A stretch of 64,000 nt of DNA from JAOABC01 sp041287495 (GTDB taxonomy: Bacteria > Aquificota > Aquificia > Aquificales > Hydrogenothermaceae): NCBI GenBank assembly GCA_041287495.1, contig JBEULE010000033.1:4030-68029 (forward strand), given 5' to 3'. Within the stretch, counting starts at the first letter, position 1. Each line of letters opens with the position of its first letter. Below the pieces are notes generated by a model. It did not search any database, was not told where the DNA came from, and worked only from the letters and a program-made list of their open reading frames with translations. The position numbers and the translations under genes are program-made. Below, piece by piece: positions 7,637-16,729 of this stretch.

Positions 7637-8395
7637 TTGCTTGCAAAGAGAGTTATTCCTTGTCTTGATGTAAATAGAGGTAGAGTTGTTAAAGGTGTGA
7701 AGTTTTTAAATCTAATAGATGCTGGAGATCCGGTAGAAATCGCATCTATCTACGATAGGGAAGGAGCTGATGAGATAGTTTTTCTTGATATAACTGCTTC
7801 GGCAGAAGATAGGGATATAATACTTGATGTAGTAAAAAAAACAGCGGAAACAGTCTTTATGCCTCTTACCGTAGGTGGTGGTGTAAGGACTCTTGAAGAT
7901 ATAAGAAGACTACTGGAAAGTGGTGCAGATAAAGTTTCTATAAATACAGCAGCTGTAAAAAATCCGTCTTTAGTAGAGTCTGCTGCAAAGAGATTTGGTT
8001 CATCTACCATTGTGGTAGCGATAGATGCAAAACAGATAGGTGAGGATAGATGGGAAGTTTATATAAATGGTGGTAGAACTCCAACAGGAATTGATGCGGT
8101 TCAATGGGCAAAAACTGTATATGACCTTGGAGCTGGAGAGATTTTACTTACATCTATGGATAAAGATGGTACAAAGTCAGGATATGATGTTGCTCTTACA
8201 AAGGCAGTGTCTGAGGCTGTAAAAATACCTGTTATAGCTTCCGGTGGAGCTGGAAAGATGGAAGATTTTTATCAGGTTTTTACGGAAGGAAAAGCTGATG
8301 CAGCTTTAGCAGCTTCACTTTTTCATTTTAGAGAACTTGATATTGTGGATTTAAAAAGATACCTAAAAAATAAAGGTGTAAATGTAAGGATTTAA
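7637..8395 (+). CDS. hisF: Imidazole glycerol phosphate synthase subunit HisF
   Basis: Cyclase subunit of the HisFH complex; makes imidazole glycerol phosphate and AICAR from PRFAR in histidine synthesis. (beta/alpha)8 barrel with both catalytic Asp regions: PCLDVNRGRVVKG near the N-terminus and GEILLTSMDKDGTKSGYD in the second half; phosphate sites VGGGVRTLED and ASGGAG. The frame is open to a TTG at 7619, but a TTG at 7637 gives the family-standard N-terminus (M)LAKRVIPCLD and sits 8 bases after TAGGAG. I chose it, giving 252 residues. No other his gene is nearby. Confidence 0.95.
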   Translation: MLAKRVIPCLDVNRGRVVKGVKFLNLIDAGDPVEIASIYDREGADEIVFLDITASAEDRDIILDVVKKTAETVFMPLTVGGGVRTLEDIRRLLESGADKVSINTAAVKNPSLVESAAKRFGSSTIVVAIDAKQIGEDRWEVYINGGRTPTGIDAVQWAKTVYDLGAGEILLTSMDKDGTKSGYDVALTKAVSEAVKIPVIASGGAGKMEDFYQVFTEGKADAALAASLFHFRELDIVDLKRYLKNKGVNVRI

Positions 8396-8406
8396 AGGAG
8401 TAAAAA

Positions 8407-10005
8407 ATGGAGAAAAAGGTGTTGATATATGACACAACTCTTAGAGATGGAACTCAGGCGGAAGGAATAAGTGTATCCGTTGAAGATAAACTTAGGATAA
8501 CAGAAAAGCTTGATAGTTTTGGGGTTCATTATATAGAAGCAGGTTGGCCTGGTTCAAATCCAAAGGATATGACATACTTTAAGGAAGTTAAAAAACTTAA
8601 TATAAAGAACTCAAAAATTACAGCTTTTGGGTCAACAAGGAGAGCTTCTTTAAAAGTTGAAGAAGATCCACAGATACAGGACCTTTTAAGGGCAGAAACT
8701 CCTGCTATAACTATCTTCGGAAAATCATGGGATTTACATGTCACGGAAGCTTTAAAAACAACTTTAGAAAAAAATCTTGATATGATATTCTCATCTATAG
8801 AATACCTTAAAAAATTTACAGATGAAGTTATTTTTGATGCTGAGCATTTTTTTGATGGTTATAAGGCTAACCCTGAGTATGCAATAGAAGTTTTGAAGGT
8901 TGCTCAACAGGCAGGAGCTGATTATCTAGTCCTGTGTGATACAAACGGTGGAACACTTCCAAATGAGATTGATAAGATATTTAAAGCTGTAAAAGAAGCC
9001 GGAATAACTGCAAAACTTGGAATACATGCCCACAACGACTCCGATACTGCTGTATGGACTTCTATAACCGCCGTTTTAAACGGTGCTGTTATGATTCATG
9101 GAACTATAAACGGTATAGGTGAGAGATGTGGAAATGCAAACTTGTGTTCTATAATTCCAAACTTATCTCTGAAACTTGGTTATAAAACAGTACCTGAAGA
9201 AAATATAAAAAGACTAAAAGAGTTGTCTAACTTTGTATCAGATATAGTAAATATGCCTGTTCCTAAGAATATGCCTTATGTTGGAGATAGTGCTTTTGCC
9301 CATAAAGGTGGAGTCCATGCTTCGGCAGTGTTGAAAAATCCGAGAAGTTATGAACATATTCTTCCGGAAGAAGTAGGCAATAGAAGGAAAGTTTTAGTAT
9401 CAGATCTAGCCGGAAAAAGTAATATTGTCTATAAAGCAAGGGAACTTGGTATAGAGATAGATGAGAGGGATGAGAGAATAACAAAACTTGTCCAAGAGAT
9501 AAAAGAATTAGAAAACCAAGGATATCACTTTGAAGCAGCAGAAGGGTCTTTGGAACTTCTTATAAGAAAACATCTTGGAACTCTTGGAAAGTATTTTGAT
9601 TTAGATGCATACAGAGTGTTAATAGCAAGGAGATATACAGATTTAATACCGATATCAGAGGCAACGGTTAGAATAAAAGTTGGTAATGAGTATGAACATA
9701 CAGCTTCATTGGGATATGGCCCAGTAAATGCTTTAGATAGAGCTTTAAAGAAAGCATTAATAAACAGATATCCTTCTTTAGCAGAAGTAGAGCTTATAGA
9801 TTATAAAGTTAGAATAGTTAATGAAAGTGGAGGGACAGCAGCAAAGATAAGAGTTTTAATAGAAAGTAGAGATAAGGATAAAAAGTGGGGAACTGTCGGT
9901 GTTTCGGATAACATTATAGAGGCTTCATGGCAAGCTGTAGTTGATAGTATAATATACAAACTTGTAAAAGATGGAATAAAACCATTAGAGGAAAAAAATG
10001 GTTAA
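8407..10005 (+). CDS. cimA: (R)-citramalate synthase
   Basis: Condenses pyruvate and acetyl-CoA to citramalate, the threonine-independent entry to isoleucine. 532 residues. The N-terminal HMGL-like TIM barrel has the substrate/metal motif DTTLRDGTQAEGIS and the metal ligands in LGIHAHNDSDTAVW. A linker precedes the C-terminal LeuA allosteric domain (about 400-520), the site of isoleucine feedback in this family. CimA-type rather than LeuA because of the TQAEGIS signature and length. ATG with GGAG about 8 bases upstream. Overlaps the following gene by 8 bases. Confidence 0.93.
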   Translation: MEKKVLIYDTTLRDGTQAEGISVSVEDKLRITEKLDSFGVHYIEAGWPGSNPKDMTYFKEVKKLNIKNSKITAFGSTRRASLKVEEDPQIQDLLRAETPAITIFGKSWDLHVTEALKTTLEKNLDMIFSSIEYLKKFTDEVIFDAEHFFDGYKANPEYAIEVLKVAQQAGADYLVLCDTNGGTLPNEIDKIFKAVKEAGITAKLGIHAHNDSDTAVWTSITAVLNGAVMIHGTINGIGERCGNANLCSIIPNLSLKLGYKTVPEENIKRLKELSNFVSDIVNMPVPKNMPYVGDSAFAHKGGVHASAVLKNPRSYEHILPEEVGNRRKVLVSDLAGKSNIVYKARELGIEIDERDERITKLVQEIKELENQGYHFEAAEGSLELLIRKHLGTLGKYFDLDAYRVLIARRYTDLIPISEATVRIKVGNEYEHTASLGYGPVNALDRALKKALINRYPSLAEVELIDYKVRIVNESGGTAAKIRVLIESRDKDKKWGTVGVSDNIIEASWQAVVDSIIYKLVKDGIKPLEEKNG

Positions 10006-10570
10006 CGATCACGTCTACATTACAGTTTTACACTATCCAGCTGTTAATAAGGAAGGAAGATGGGTCTGTACATCTTTTACAACTTTAGATTTTCATGATA
10101 TAGCAAGACCTGCTAGAACTTATGAACTTGCAGCTTACTATATAGTTCAACCTTTAGAAGCTCAGCAATTTATCATAAAAGAGCAACTTAAATACTGGAC
10201 AGAAGGCTTTGGATCTCAATTTAACCCAAGGAGGTCTATGGCTGGAAGTATGGTGAGAGTAGTTTCATCTCTAACGGAAGTTATGGAAGATATAAAGAGA
10301 GAGAAGGGAAAGTATCCAAAACTTATTGGCACATCTGCGAAAATGTACCCGCGAACAGTTTCTTACAGCAAGATGAGAGAGATAATTTATAAAAAAGAAG
10401 ACGTGTTCCTTATTTTACTTGGAACAGGTTGGGGAATGCCAGCAGAATTAGTTGAAAGCTGTGATTATATTTTGGAACCTATACTTGGAGCCGGAGATTA
10501 TAATCATCTATCTGTAAGGAATGCTGCAGCTATCATAATGGACAGACTGTTCTCACCAAATAGATGCTAA
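9998..10570 (+). CDS. SPOUT-like SAM-dependent RNA methyltransferase family protein (PF09936-type)
   Basis: 190 residues. Fits the short SAM-dependent RNA methyltransferase family (PF09936) described from thermophiles, related to the TrmD-type SPOUT knot. Visible knot-like motifs near the C-terminus are FLILLGTGWGMPAELVESCDYILEP and GAGDYNHLSVRNAAAIIMDRL, the position where SPOUT enzymes bind SAM. The RNA substrate is unknown. The start overlaps cimA by 8 bases, implying coupling, though the metabolic link is not obvious. Domain assignment is from memory of the family, not from a search. Confidence 0.7.
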   Translation: MVNDHVYITVLHYPAVNKEGRWVCTSFTTLDFHDIARPARTYELAAYYIVQPLEAQQFIIKEQLKYWTEGFGSQFNPRRSMAGSMVRVVSSLTEVMEDIKREKGKYPKLIGTSAKMYPRTVSYSKMREIIYKKEDVFLILLGTGWGMPAELVESCDYILEPILGAGDYNHLSVRNAAAIIMDRLFSPNRC

Positions 10571-10585
10571 AGGAGTAAGAAAGAG

Positions 10586-11653
10586 TTGCTCTATCATATA
10601 TTTTATGAATATTTTGATATAAATCTCTTTAAGTATATAACTTTTAGAGGTTTTTATGCACTTATAACAGCATTTTTGTTATCTCTCGTTTTAGCACCTC
10701 CCATTATCAATAAATTAAAGGAGTTTCAGAATAAAAAAGGTGGATATGTTAGAGAAGATACACCGGATTGGCACCAGTTAAAGAAGCATACACCTACGAT
10801 GGGAGGAGTTTTAATATTAATAGTTGTTTTTATAACATCACTGTTGTGGAGCAGACTTGATAACCTCTATTTTTGGTTAACTCTTTTTACATTTATATCT
10901 TTCGGACTTATCGGATTTTTTGATGATTATATAAAAGTTAAAAATAAAAAAGGTATATCATCTAAATTAAAGTTTTCTCTTCAATTTTTAGTTGCATCTA
11001 TTGTTTCTATCTTTCTTTACAGTTATCCAAAGTTTAGTAAAGTTTTATATGTGCCGTTTTTTAAGAATTTAAGTTTTGATTTAGGTTTGCTGTATATACC
11101 TTTTATGATATTTGTGATTGTAGGAGCATCTAACGCCGTTAATCTTACAGATGGACTTGATGGTCTTGCCATAGGCCCTTCTCTCATATCTGTTTCTACA
11201 TTTGCCATATTTGCATATATTGCTGGAAATGTAGTACTTGCAAAGTATCTATTTATCCCTTATGTAGACGGGGCAGGAGAGCTTGTGGTCTTCATTATGG
11301 CTCTATTGGGAGCAGGACTTGGATTTTTGTGGTTTAACTCTTTTCCAGCAGAGATGTTTATGGGGGATGCTGGTTCTCTATCCATAGGTGCAACTCTTGG
11401 TTTGATATCTATAATTACAAAGCAGGAACTTGTCCTTGCTATAGTAGGAGGAATATTTGTCTTAGAGACAATATCTGTGATACTACAGGTAGGTTATTAC
11501 AGATTGACTGGAGGAAAGAGACTGTTTAAAATGGCTCCTATACATCATCACTTTGAATTAAGTGGAACACCGGAACCTAAGATAGTTGTGAGAGTTTGGA
11601 TAATATCAATTCTTTTATCTATAATTGCTCTATCCACTTTAAAGATAAGATGA
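10586..11653 (+). CDS. mraY: Phospho-N-acetylmuramoyl-pentapeptide transferase
   Basis: Makes lipid I from UDP-MurNAc-pentapeptide and undecaprenyl phosphate at the inner membrane. 355 residues with about ten membrane helices. Family motifs: HxxKxxTPTMGGVLIL, GFFDDYIKV (Asp pair), NAVNLTDGLDGLAIGP, FMGDAGSLSIGATLG and APIHHHFELSG. Starts at TTG, with AGGAG ten bases upstream. It is alone, away from any mur/fts cluster, and ends 9 bases from the convergent NtrY-like gene with no obvious terminator. Confidence 0.96.
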   Translation: MLYHIFYEYFDINLFKYITFRGFYALITAFLLSLVLAPPIINKLKEFQNKKGGYVREDTPDWHQLKKHTPTMGGVLILIVVFITSLLWSRLDNLYFWLTLFTFISFGLIGFFDDYIKVKNKKGISSKLKFSLQFLVASIVSIFLYSYPKFSKVLYVPFFKNLSFDLGLLYIPFMIFVIVGASNAVNLTDGLDGLAIGPSLISVSTFAIFAYIAGNVVLAKYLFIPYVDGAGELVVFIMALLGAGLGFLWFNSFPAEMFMGDAGSLSIGATLGLISIITKQELVLAIVGGIFVLETISVILQVGYYRLTGGKRLFKMAPIHHHFELSGTPEPKIVVRVWIISILLSIIALSTLKIR

Positions 11654-11662
11654 TTATTTCTT

Positions 11663-13639
11663 TTATGTTGAGGGATTAATAGGAAGTTCAACTACTATAT
11701 GAGCACCTTCTTTACTATACAATGCTTTTATAGACCCACCGTGATTTTCTATTATCTCTTTTGATATGGCAAGTCCAAGACCACTACCTTTTGGCTTATT
11801 TGAAAAGTAAGGTAAAAATATCTTATCTAACTGGTCTTGTGGTATTCCTGGCCCGTTGTCTATAAACTCTATTCTTACCTTGTTATCTTCTTTATCTATT
11901 TTAATAGAAAGCTTTGAAGCCGACTCAAAACTGTTCTGTATTATATTTGAGAAAGCTTGTTTTAAAAGTTTTTGATCTGCTTTTATATATACTTTATCCG
12001 GACATACTATATCAATTTTGAAATCCTCATAATTATAACTCTCTTTCAGCTCGTTAAGTAAAGCACATACATCGATAGATGATATATTAGGACTGGTAAA
12101 GTTTTTACCAAACTGTGAAAAATCTCTGACTAAATTTGATAGATGTTCTACTTCTTTTATTATCACAGAAACACTTTTTTCTATAATCTCTGGTAAATTT
12201 GGATTTGATTTTTTTGATTGTGTAAGTATCCTCTCTGCAGATAATTTTATAGGAGTTAATGGATTTTTTATCTCATGGGCAAGTCTCTGGGTTATCTCTT
12301 TCCATGTGTTTAATTTCTGGGCTACTATAAGCTGTGTTATATCATCAATTACAACTACATATCCTCTTTTATTTATGTTTTTAACCTTTACAACTAATGT
12401 TTTACCTTGATACTCTATAGTTTGATTTTGTTCCTTCTTCATATCTATATTTAAAATTTCTTTAATCTTATCTATATCCTGTTTCTTTATCTGTAAAATT
12501 TCTTCTCCTATAATATCAACTACTGATTTATTTATACTTTCAACAACTCCTTCTTCTGAAGAATAGATAACTCCAGTTTTAATGTTATCAAGTATAGCCT
12601 CTAAATAATCTTTATTTTTTTTCAAAGTGAGATTTTTATCCTGTAACTTTCTATAGAGATAGTCAAGATGTTCTACCATCTTGTTAAACTGGTCTATAAG
12701 AACTCCTATCTCATCTGAAGATTTTATATTTACTCTTACAGACAGGTCTCCCTCTGAAAGCTTATAAACTGCTCTTGTAAGCTCTTCTAAAGGTAGTGTT
12801 ATCTGTCTTGCTATGAATCTTGAAAGCCAAAGGCCTGCAAATATAACCGCAACTGTTATACTGAGTAAAATCAGTATATAACCTATTCTTATAGGTGTTT
12901 TATAGTATCTAAATTCCTGATATATCTGTGATACAGTACTAAGTTGCTCTTTTGAAAGTAAGAGATAATCGGGAAGTTCATAGGTCATTAAAACTTTACC
13001 ACCATCACTTGAAAGTCCTACAAATATAAGCTCATTTCCGGATATAAATATCCCTGTTTTTGATAGTAGATTTAACTCTCCTTTATTTAATTCTTTTCCA
13101 TAAAACTCTCTAATTTTTCCTAACTTGTCGAATGTAGCAATTGAAGTTAATCCAAAAGTTTTATAAGCTACTTCTGGAGATATCTGATTGTTGTAAATTA
13201 AAGTGTAAGTTTTGGTTAACCATTCTTGATTTGTGATTAAATTGTAGGATACAATCTCGTCAAGTTTTCCTATAGCTGAACCAACTTTGCCGGAAAACCA
13301 CAGATTTGTTGCACTTGATATAAGGGATACAGATACGGTAAATAAAATAATAGATGGTATTGTTATAATTGATATGAGGATTATAGATAGTTTTATCCTT
13401 AACTTTCCAGTTAAATTCTTTTCAAAAAAAATTTTTATAAGATACTTTAAAGATGTTGCTATTATTATGAGCAAAAAGATTATGTCTATGTTTAGTATAA
13501 ATAGGAAGAGATAGGGGTTAAATATCTCTTTTACTTTTATAAGCTTTGTGTATATATACAGATTTGAAGACAGAAATAAAAAGATTACAATAGAAGCTAT
13601 TAAGGTGTTTTGAGTTTTTTTATTTCTTAGGTCAATCAT
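11663..13639 (-). CDS. NtrY-like membrane sensor histidine kinase
   Basis: 658 residues. N-terminal membrane helices (about 10-95), a long extracytoplasmic segment (about 110-260), another helix, HAMP (ARQITLPLEELTRAVYKLSEGD), PAS-like domain (NKDYLEAILDNIKTGVIYSSEEGVVESIN), HisKA with phospho-acceptor His in LAHEIKNPLTPIKLSAERI, and HATPase boxes EFIDNGPGIP and KGSGLGLAISKEIIENHGG. The EIKNPLTPIKLSAERI wording is typical of the NtrY group (nitrogen or redox sensing). The partner regulator is not adjacent. I chose ATG at 13639, which overlaps the citryl-CoA lyase-like stop by 8 bases; a GTG at 13669 is an alternative. Confidence 0.88.
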   Translation of the reverse strand: MIDLRNKKTQNTLIASIVIFLFLSSNLYIYTKLIKVKEIFNPYLFLFILNIDIIFLLIIIATSLKYLIKIFFEKNLTGKLRIKLSIILISIITIPSIILFTVSVSLISSATNLWFSGKVGSAIGKLDEIVSYNLITNQEWLTKTYTLIYNNQISPEVAYKTFGLTSIATFDKLGKIREFYGKELNKGELNLLSKTGIFISGNELIFVGLSSDGGKVLMTYELPDYLLLSKEQLSTVSQIYQEFRYYKTPIRIGYILILLSITVAVIFAGLWLSRFIARQITLPLEELTRAVYKLSEGDLSVRVNIKSSDEIGVLIDQFNKMVEHLDYLYRKLQDKNLTLKKNKDYLEAILDNIKTGVIYSSEEGVVESINKSVVDIIGEEILQIKKQDIDKIKEILNIDMKKEQNQTIEYQGKTLVVKVKNINKRGYVVVIDDITQLIVAQKLNTWKEITQRLAHEIKNPLTPIKLSAERILTQSKKSNPNLPEIIEKSVSVIIKEVEHLSNLVRDFSQFGKNFTSPNISSIDVCALLNELKESYNYEDFKIDIVCPDKVYIKADQKLLKQAFSNIIQNSFESASKLSIKIDKEDNKVRIEFIDNGPGIPQDQLDKIFLPYFSNKPKGSGLGLAISKEIIENHGGSIKALYSKEGAHIVVELPINPST

Positions 13640-14411
13640 TATATTTTTGTAGTTCTCTTGGTGGAACACCTATATACTCAACTTCTGTATCTTCATCAAG
13701 TCTTCTAAATGGCTTTTCTGTTGTAAGTTCCTCAAATGCATGGGCAACAAGTCCAGGTACTCTACCTATTATGAAAAATCCTTTACCTAATCTGTAATCA
13801 AATCCCATATCGGAAGCAATAGCACCTATAGCTCCATCAACATTCATAACTAATCTTTTCCCTTTTATCTTATATATAGCCTCTTCAAAAGCTACTGCAA
13901 ACTCTGTGTGTTTTCCGTAAAATCCATACTCTCTTGCCAGTTTAAGTAGTTTCTTACTTCTTGGGTCAAACTCTTTGTAATATTTGTGTCCATATCCTGC
14001 TACTCTCCATTTTTCTTCTATGGCTTTTTTTGCCAATTTTTCAGCAAGACTGTAAATATCTTCTCCAATTTTTACACTTTCTTGGAAAAATTTCATGGCA
14101 TCTTCTAAAGCCCCACCGTGATATTTTCCAAATGCAAGTATTCCTCCGGCAACTCCCACATGTAAATCATTTCCTCCAGATAGGATATTCCTCATTCCTG
14201 TTACAGAAGGCGGTGCTACTCCATGTTCAACTACAGCTGTAAGCATAGCATCAAACATCTTCTTCTCATTTTCCGATGGAAGCTCACCTTTTAAAACTAA
14301 AAATATACTTTCTGTAAATGTAAGAGTTCCTATCATCTGTGTAAGTGGATATCCTCTTATGTATGTTTCATCTTTGGTGTTAAAAGATATGGCCGTCTTC
14401 CATTTTTTCAT
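13632..14411 (-). CDS. Citryl-CoA lyase-like protein (citrate synthase superfamily)
   Basis: 259 residues, far shorter than citrate synthase (about 370-430) and matching the size of citryl-CoA lyase (Ccl) described from Hydrogenobacter, which splits citryl-CoA to acetyl-CoA and oxaloacetate in the reductive TCA cycle. It also resembles the C-terminal domain of ATP-citrate lyase. Visible motifs: SGGNDLHVGVAGGI, catalytic-type His in VAGYGHKYYKEFDPRS, and NVDGAIGAIASDMGF. The start overlaps gph by 4 bases. Whether it acts with citryl-CoA synthetase or has another role cannot be decided, because neither acl nor ccs genes are in the window. Confidence 0.75.
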   Translation of the reverse strand: MKKWKTAISFNTKDETYIRGYPLTQMIGTLTFTESIFLVLKGELPSENEKKMFDAMLTAVVEHGVAPPSVTGMRNILSGGNDLHVGVAGGILAFGKYHGGALEDAMKFFQESVKIGEDIYSLAEKLAKKAIEEKWRVAGYGHKYYKEFDPRSKKLLKLAREYGFYGKHTEFAVAFEEAIYKIKGKRLVMNVDGAIGAIASDMGFDYRLGKGFFIIGRVPGLVAHAFEELTTEKPFRRLDEDTEVEYIGVPPRELQKYND

Positions 14412-15055
14412 CCTATCACCTCAAACTCAGAAAAGTTTTTTATAACAAAATCTGGATTAAGTTTTAAAGCTAACTCTCTATTACCATATCCGTGTAAAAC
14501 AAAACAACTGTATATACCAGCATTTTTTGATGTCTGTATATCTGTCTCACTATCTCCTATTAAAATGGTATTTTCTTTAGTCTGATTTAGCTTCTCTAAA
14601 ATGTAAAAAACTGGTTTTGGACTTGGCTTTTTCTCGGAAGTAGTATCTGCACCTACAACTAAATCTATATATCTGTCTATTTTAAAATACTCTAATATTC
14701 TCTTTGATATATCTTCATATTTATTTGTAACTACTGATATATTTTTGCCTTTATCTTTAAGTTTTTTAAGTATATCTTCTACATTTGGATATATTTTAGA
14801 CTTTATAACTGGATTCTGTGTATAGAACTCTCTAAAATGGATAAGGACTTCGTTTTTTATCTCTTCGTCAAATTCCTTTAATAAATCATCTATAAGTTTC
14901 TTTGCTCCATAACCTACATACTTTACTATCTCATTAGAGTCTCTCTCTGGTAGTCCCACCTTTTTAAGCCCGTAGTTAACGGCTATGGCTATATCTTCTT
15001 TTGAATCTAATATTGTCCCGTCAAGGTCAAATAGGTAAAGGTTAAATTTACTCAT
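14408..15055 (-). CDS. gph: HAD-family phosphatase, phosphoglycolate phosphatase type
   Basis: 215 residues with the full HAD motif set: nucleophile DLDGTILDS (Asp 9/11 region), motif II SVVTNKYED, the conserved Lys in EKKPSPKPVFYIL, and motif IV ILIGDSETDIQTSKNAG. The cap domain after motif I is the C1 type of the PGP/Gph group. Phosphoglycolate removal is the usual role, but HAD specificity is hard to fix from sequence. Overlaps the ftsB-like gene by 8 bases and the citryl-CoA lyase-like gene by 4, so it sits in the middle of a coupled operon. Confidence 0.82.
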   Translation of the reverse strand: MSKFNLYLFDLDGTILDSKEDIAIAVNYGLKKVGLPERDSNEIVKYVGYGAKKLIDDLLKEFDEEIKNEVLIHFREFYTQNPVIKSKIYPNVEDILKKLKDKGKNISVVTNKYEDISKRILEYFKIDRYIDLVVGADTTSEKKPSPKPVFYILEKLNQTKENTILIGDSETDIQTSKNAGIYSCFVLHGYGNRELALKLNPDFVIKNFSEFEVIG

Positions 15056-15482
15056 GTTTTAACTTAAATTGCTGATATTTTGCTAAAACTTTATCTATCC
15101 ATCTTTCTTCTTCTTTTTCTGATTTATCAGTTTTGTTGATAGGTCTGTATCCTGATAGGACAAAAACCTCCTCACCTTCCCTCATCAGTCCCAAATCTTC
15201 CCTCGCCTTTTTTTCTATATAAAAGTTGTCTGTTTTTAGGTGTTCTATCTGTTTTGAGAGTTTATTGTTCTCCTCTTCTATCTGTTTAACCTGATTCTCC
15301 AAGGAATCTTTAATCTCTAACTTCTCTTTTAAAACAAAGATATTTCTGTCTGAAAAAAATAAAGTATTTATCACAACTAAAAACATAAAAATAGAGGTAA
15401 ACGTCAAGACTCTCTCAACGTTTATCTTAGGTAGAGATATCTTAAACTTTTTTGAAAGCCTCTTTTCCTTTGAATACTGCAT
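15048..15482 (-). CDS. ftsB: FtsB/DivIC-like septum formation initiator
   Basis: 144 residues with one N-terminal membrane helix (VLTFTSIFMFLVVINTLFF, about 25-45), then a coiled coil (LKEKLEIKDSLENQVKQIEEENNKL) and the family's KAREDLGLMREGE motif. FtsB/DivIC proteins bridge FtsL and FtsQ in the divisome. The gene directly downstream of enolase is a classic ftsB location. The ATG lies 41 bases inside the end of eno; no better start exists closer to the helix, so I keep this long overlap. The C-terminal tail after VFVLSGYRP is longer than usual. Confidence 0.85.
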   Translation of the reverse strand: MQYSKEKRLSKKFKISLPKINVERVLTFTSIFMFLVVINTLFFSDRNIFVLKEKLEIKDSLENQVKQIEEENNKLSKQIEHLKTDNFYIEKKAREDLGLMREGEEVFVLSGYRPINKTDKSEKEEERWIDKVLAKYQQFKLKHE

Positions 15483-16716
15483 ATTTTCCTAACTCTTCTC
15501 CTATCCTTATAAGTTGATTATACTTAGCTATTCTATCACTTCTTGAGGCTGAACCTGTCTTTATCTGCCCTGCATTTGTAGCCACAGCTAAATCAGCTAT
15601 AAATGAGTCTTCACTTTCTCCGGATCTGTGGGAAATTATTGCCGTATATCCGGAATTTTTTGCCATTTCTACTGCATCTAATGTTTCGGTTAAAGTTCCT
15701 ATTTGGTTTAGTTTAATTAAAACAGAGTTTGCAATACCAGCCTTTATACCTTCTTTAATTATTCTTGGATTGGTAGTAAAAAGGTCATCCCCTACAAGTT
15801 GAACTTTGTGTCCAATAGCCTGTGTTAGATTTTTCCAGCCTTCCCAGTCAGTCTCTGCAAGACCATCCTCTATTGATATAACTGGATATGTTCCAACTAT
15901 TTCCTCATAGAGTATTATCATATCTTCTGATGAAAGTTCTCTACCTTCGAATTTATACTTTCCATTTTCATAAAACTCAGATGAAGCAGCATCTAATGCT
16001 AAAAGTATATCTTCTCCTGGAGTGTAACCAGCCTTTTCTATGGCAACCATAAGTATGTCAAGGGCCTCTTTTGAAGATCTTAAAGCCGGAGCAAAACCTC
16101 CCTCATCTCCTACGTTTGTTGAATATCCTTTTTCTTTCAATACAGATTTCAAAACGTGAAATGTTTCAACACCAGCTCTTAAAGCTTCTTTAAAAGATTT
16201 ACCACATACAGGAACTATCATAAATTCTTGAAAATCTAAGTCGTTATCAGCATGGGCTCCACCGTTTATAACATTCATAAGAGGTACAGGTAATACCTTT
16301 GCGTTTGTCCCTCCTATATATCTGTAAAGTGGTATTCCAAGTTCCAAGGCAGATGCTCTTGCTACAGCTAAACTGACAGCTAGTATAGCATTTGCTCCAA
16401 AGTTTGATTTATTTTCCGTTCCATCTGCTTCTATCATCATTCTGTCTATCTTAACTTGGTCTAATGATTCTTCACCTATCAGAAGGTCTGCTATCTTTGT
16501 GTTTATATTTTCTACCGCCTTTAATACACCTTTTCCTAAAAATCTCTTCTTATCACCGTCCCTTAACTCTAAAGCTTCATTTATTCCGGTTGATGCTCCG
16601 CTTGGAACGATGGCTGTTGCTCTTACTCCGGACTCTAATATAACTTCCGCTTCTACCGTAGGATTTCCCCTGGAATCTAAAACTTCTCTTCCTCTGATAT
16701 CAACTATTGTTGACAT
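15442..16716 (-). CDS. eno: Enolase
   Basis: Interconverts 2-phosphoglycerate and phosphoenolpyruvate. 424 residues. Conserved features: VPSGASTGINEALELRDGD near the N-terminus, the catalytic Glu in NVGDEGGFAP, metal ligands in the DAASSEFY, SIEDGLAE and VGDDLFTTNP strands, catalytic Lys in VLIKLNQIGTLTETLD, and ISHRSGESEDSFIADLAVA. An AGGAGG precedes the ATG. It lies 13 bases after the biotin carboxylase gene and overlaps ftsB. Confidence 0.98.
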   Translation of the reverse strand: MSTIVDIRGREVLDSRGNPTVEAEVILESGVRATAIVPSGASTGINEALELRDGDKKRFLGKGVLKAVENINTKIADLLIGEESLDQVKIDRMMIEADGTENKSNFGANAILAVSLAVARASALELGIPLYRYIGGTNAKVLPVPLMNVINGGAHADNDLDFQEFMIVPVCGKSFKEALRAGVETFHVLKSVLKEKGYSTNVGDEGGFAPALRSSKEALDILMVAIEKAGYTPGEDILLALDAASSEFYENGKYKFEGRELSSEDMIILYEEIVGTYPVISIEDGLAETDWEGWKNLTQAIGHKVQLVGDDLFTTNPRIIKEGIKAGIANSVLIKLNQIGTLTETLDAVEMAKNSGYTAIISHRSGESEDSFIADLAVATNAGQIKTGSASRSDRIAKYNQLIRIGEELGKYAVFKGKEAFKKV

Positions 16717-16729
16717 TAAAACCTCCTGT

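Noticed and set aside
11654..11662. Bidirectional terminator between mraY and the NtrY-like gene
   Set aside because: Only 9 bases separate the two stops and no hairpin with a T run is visible.
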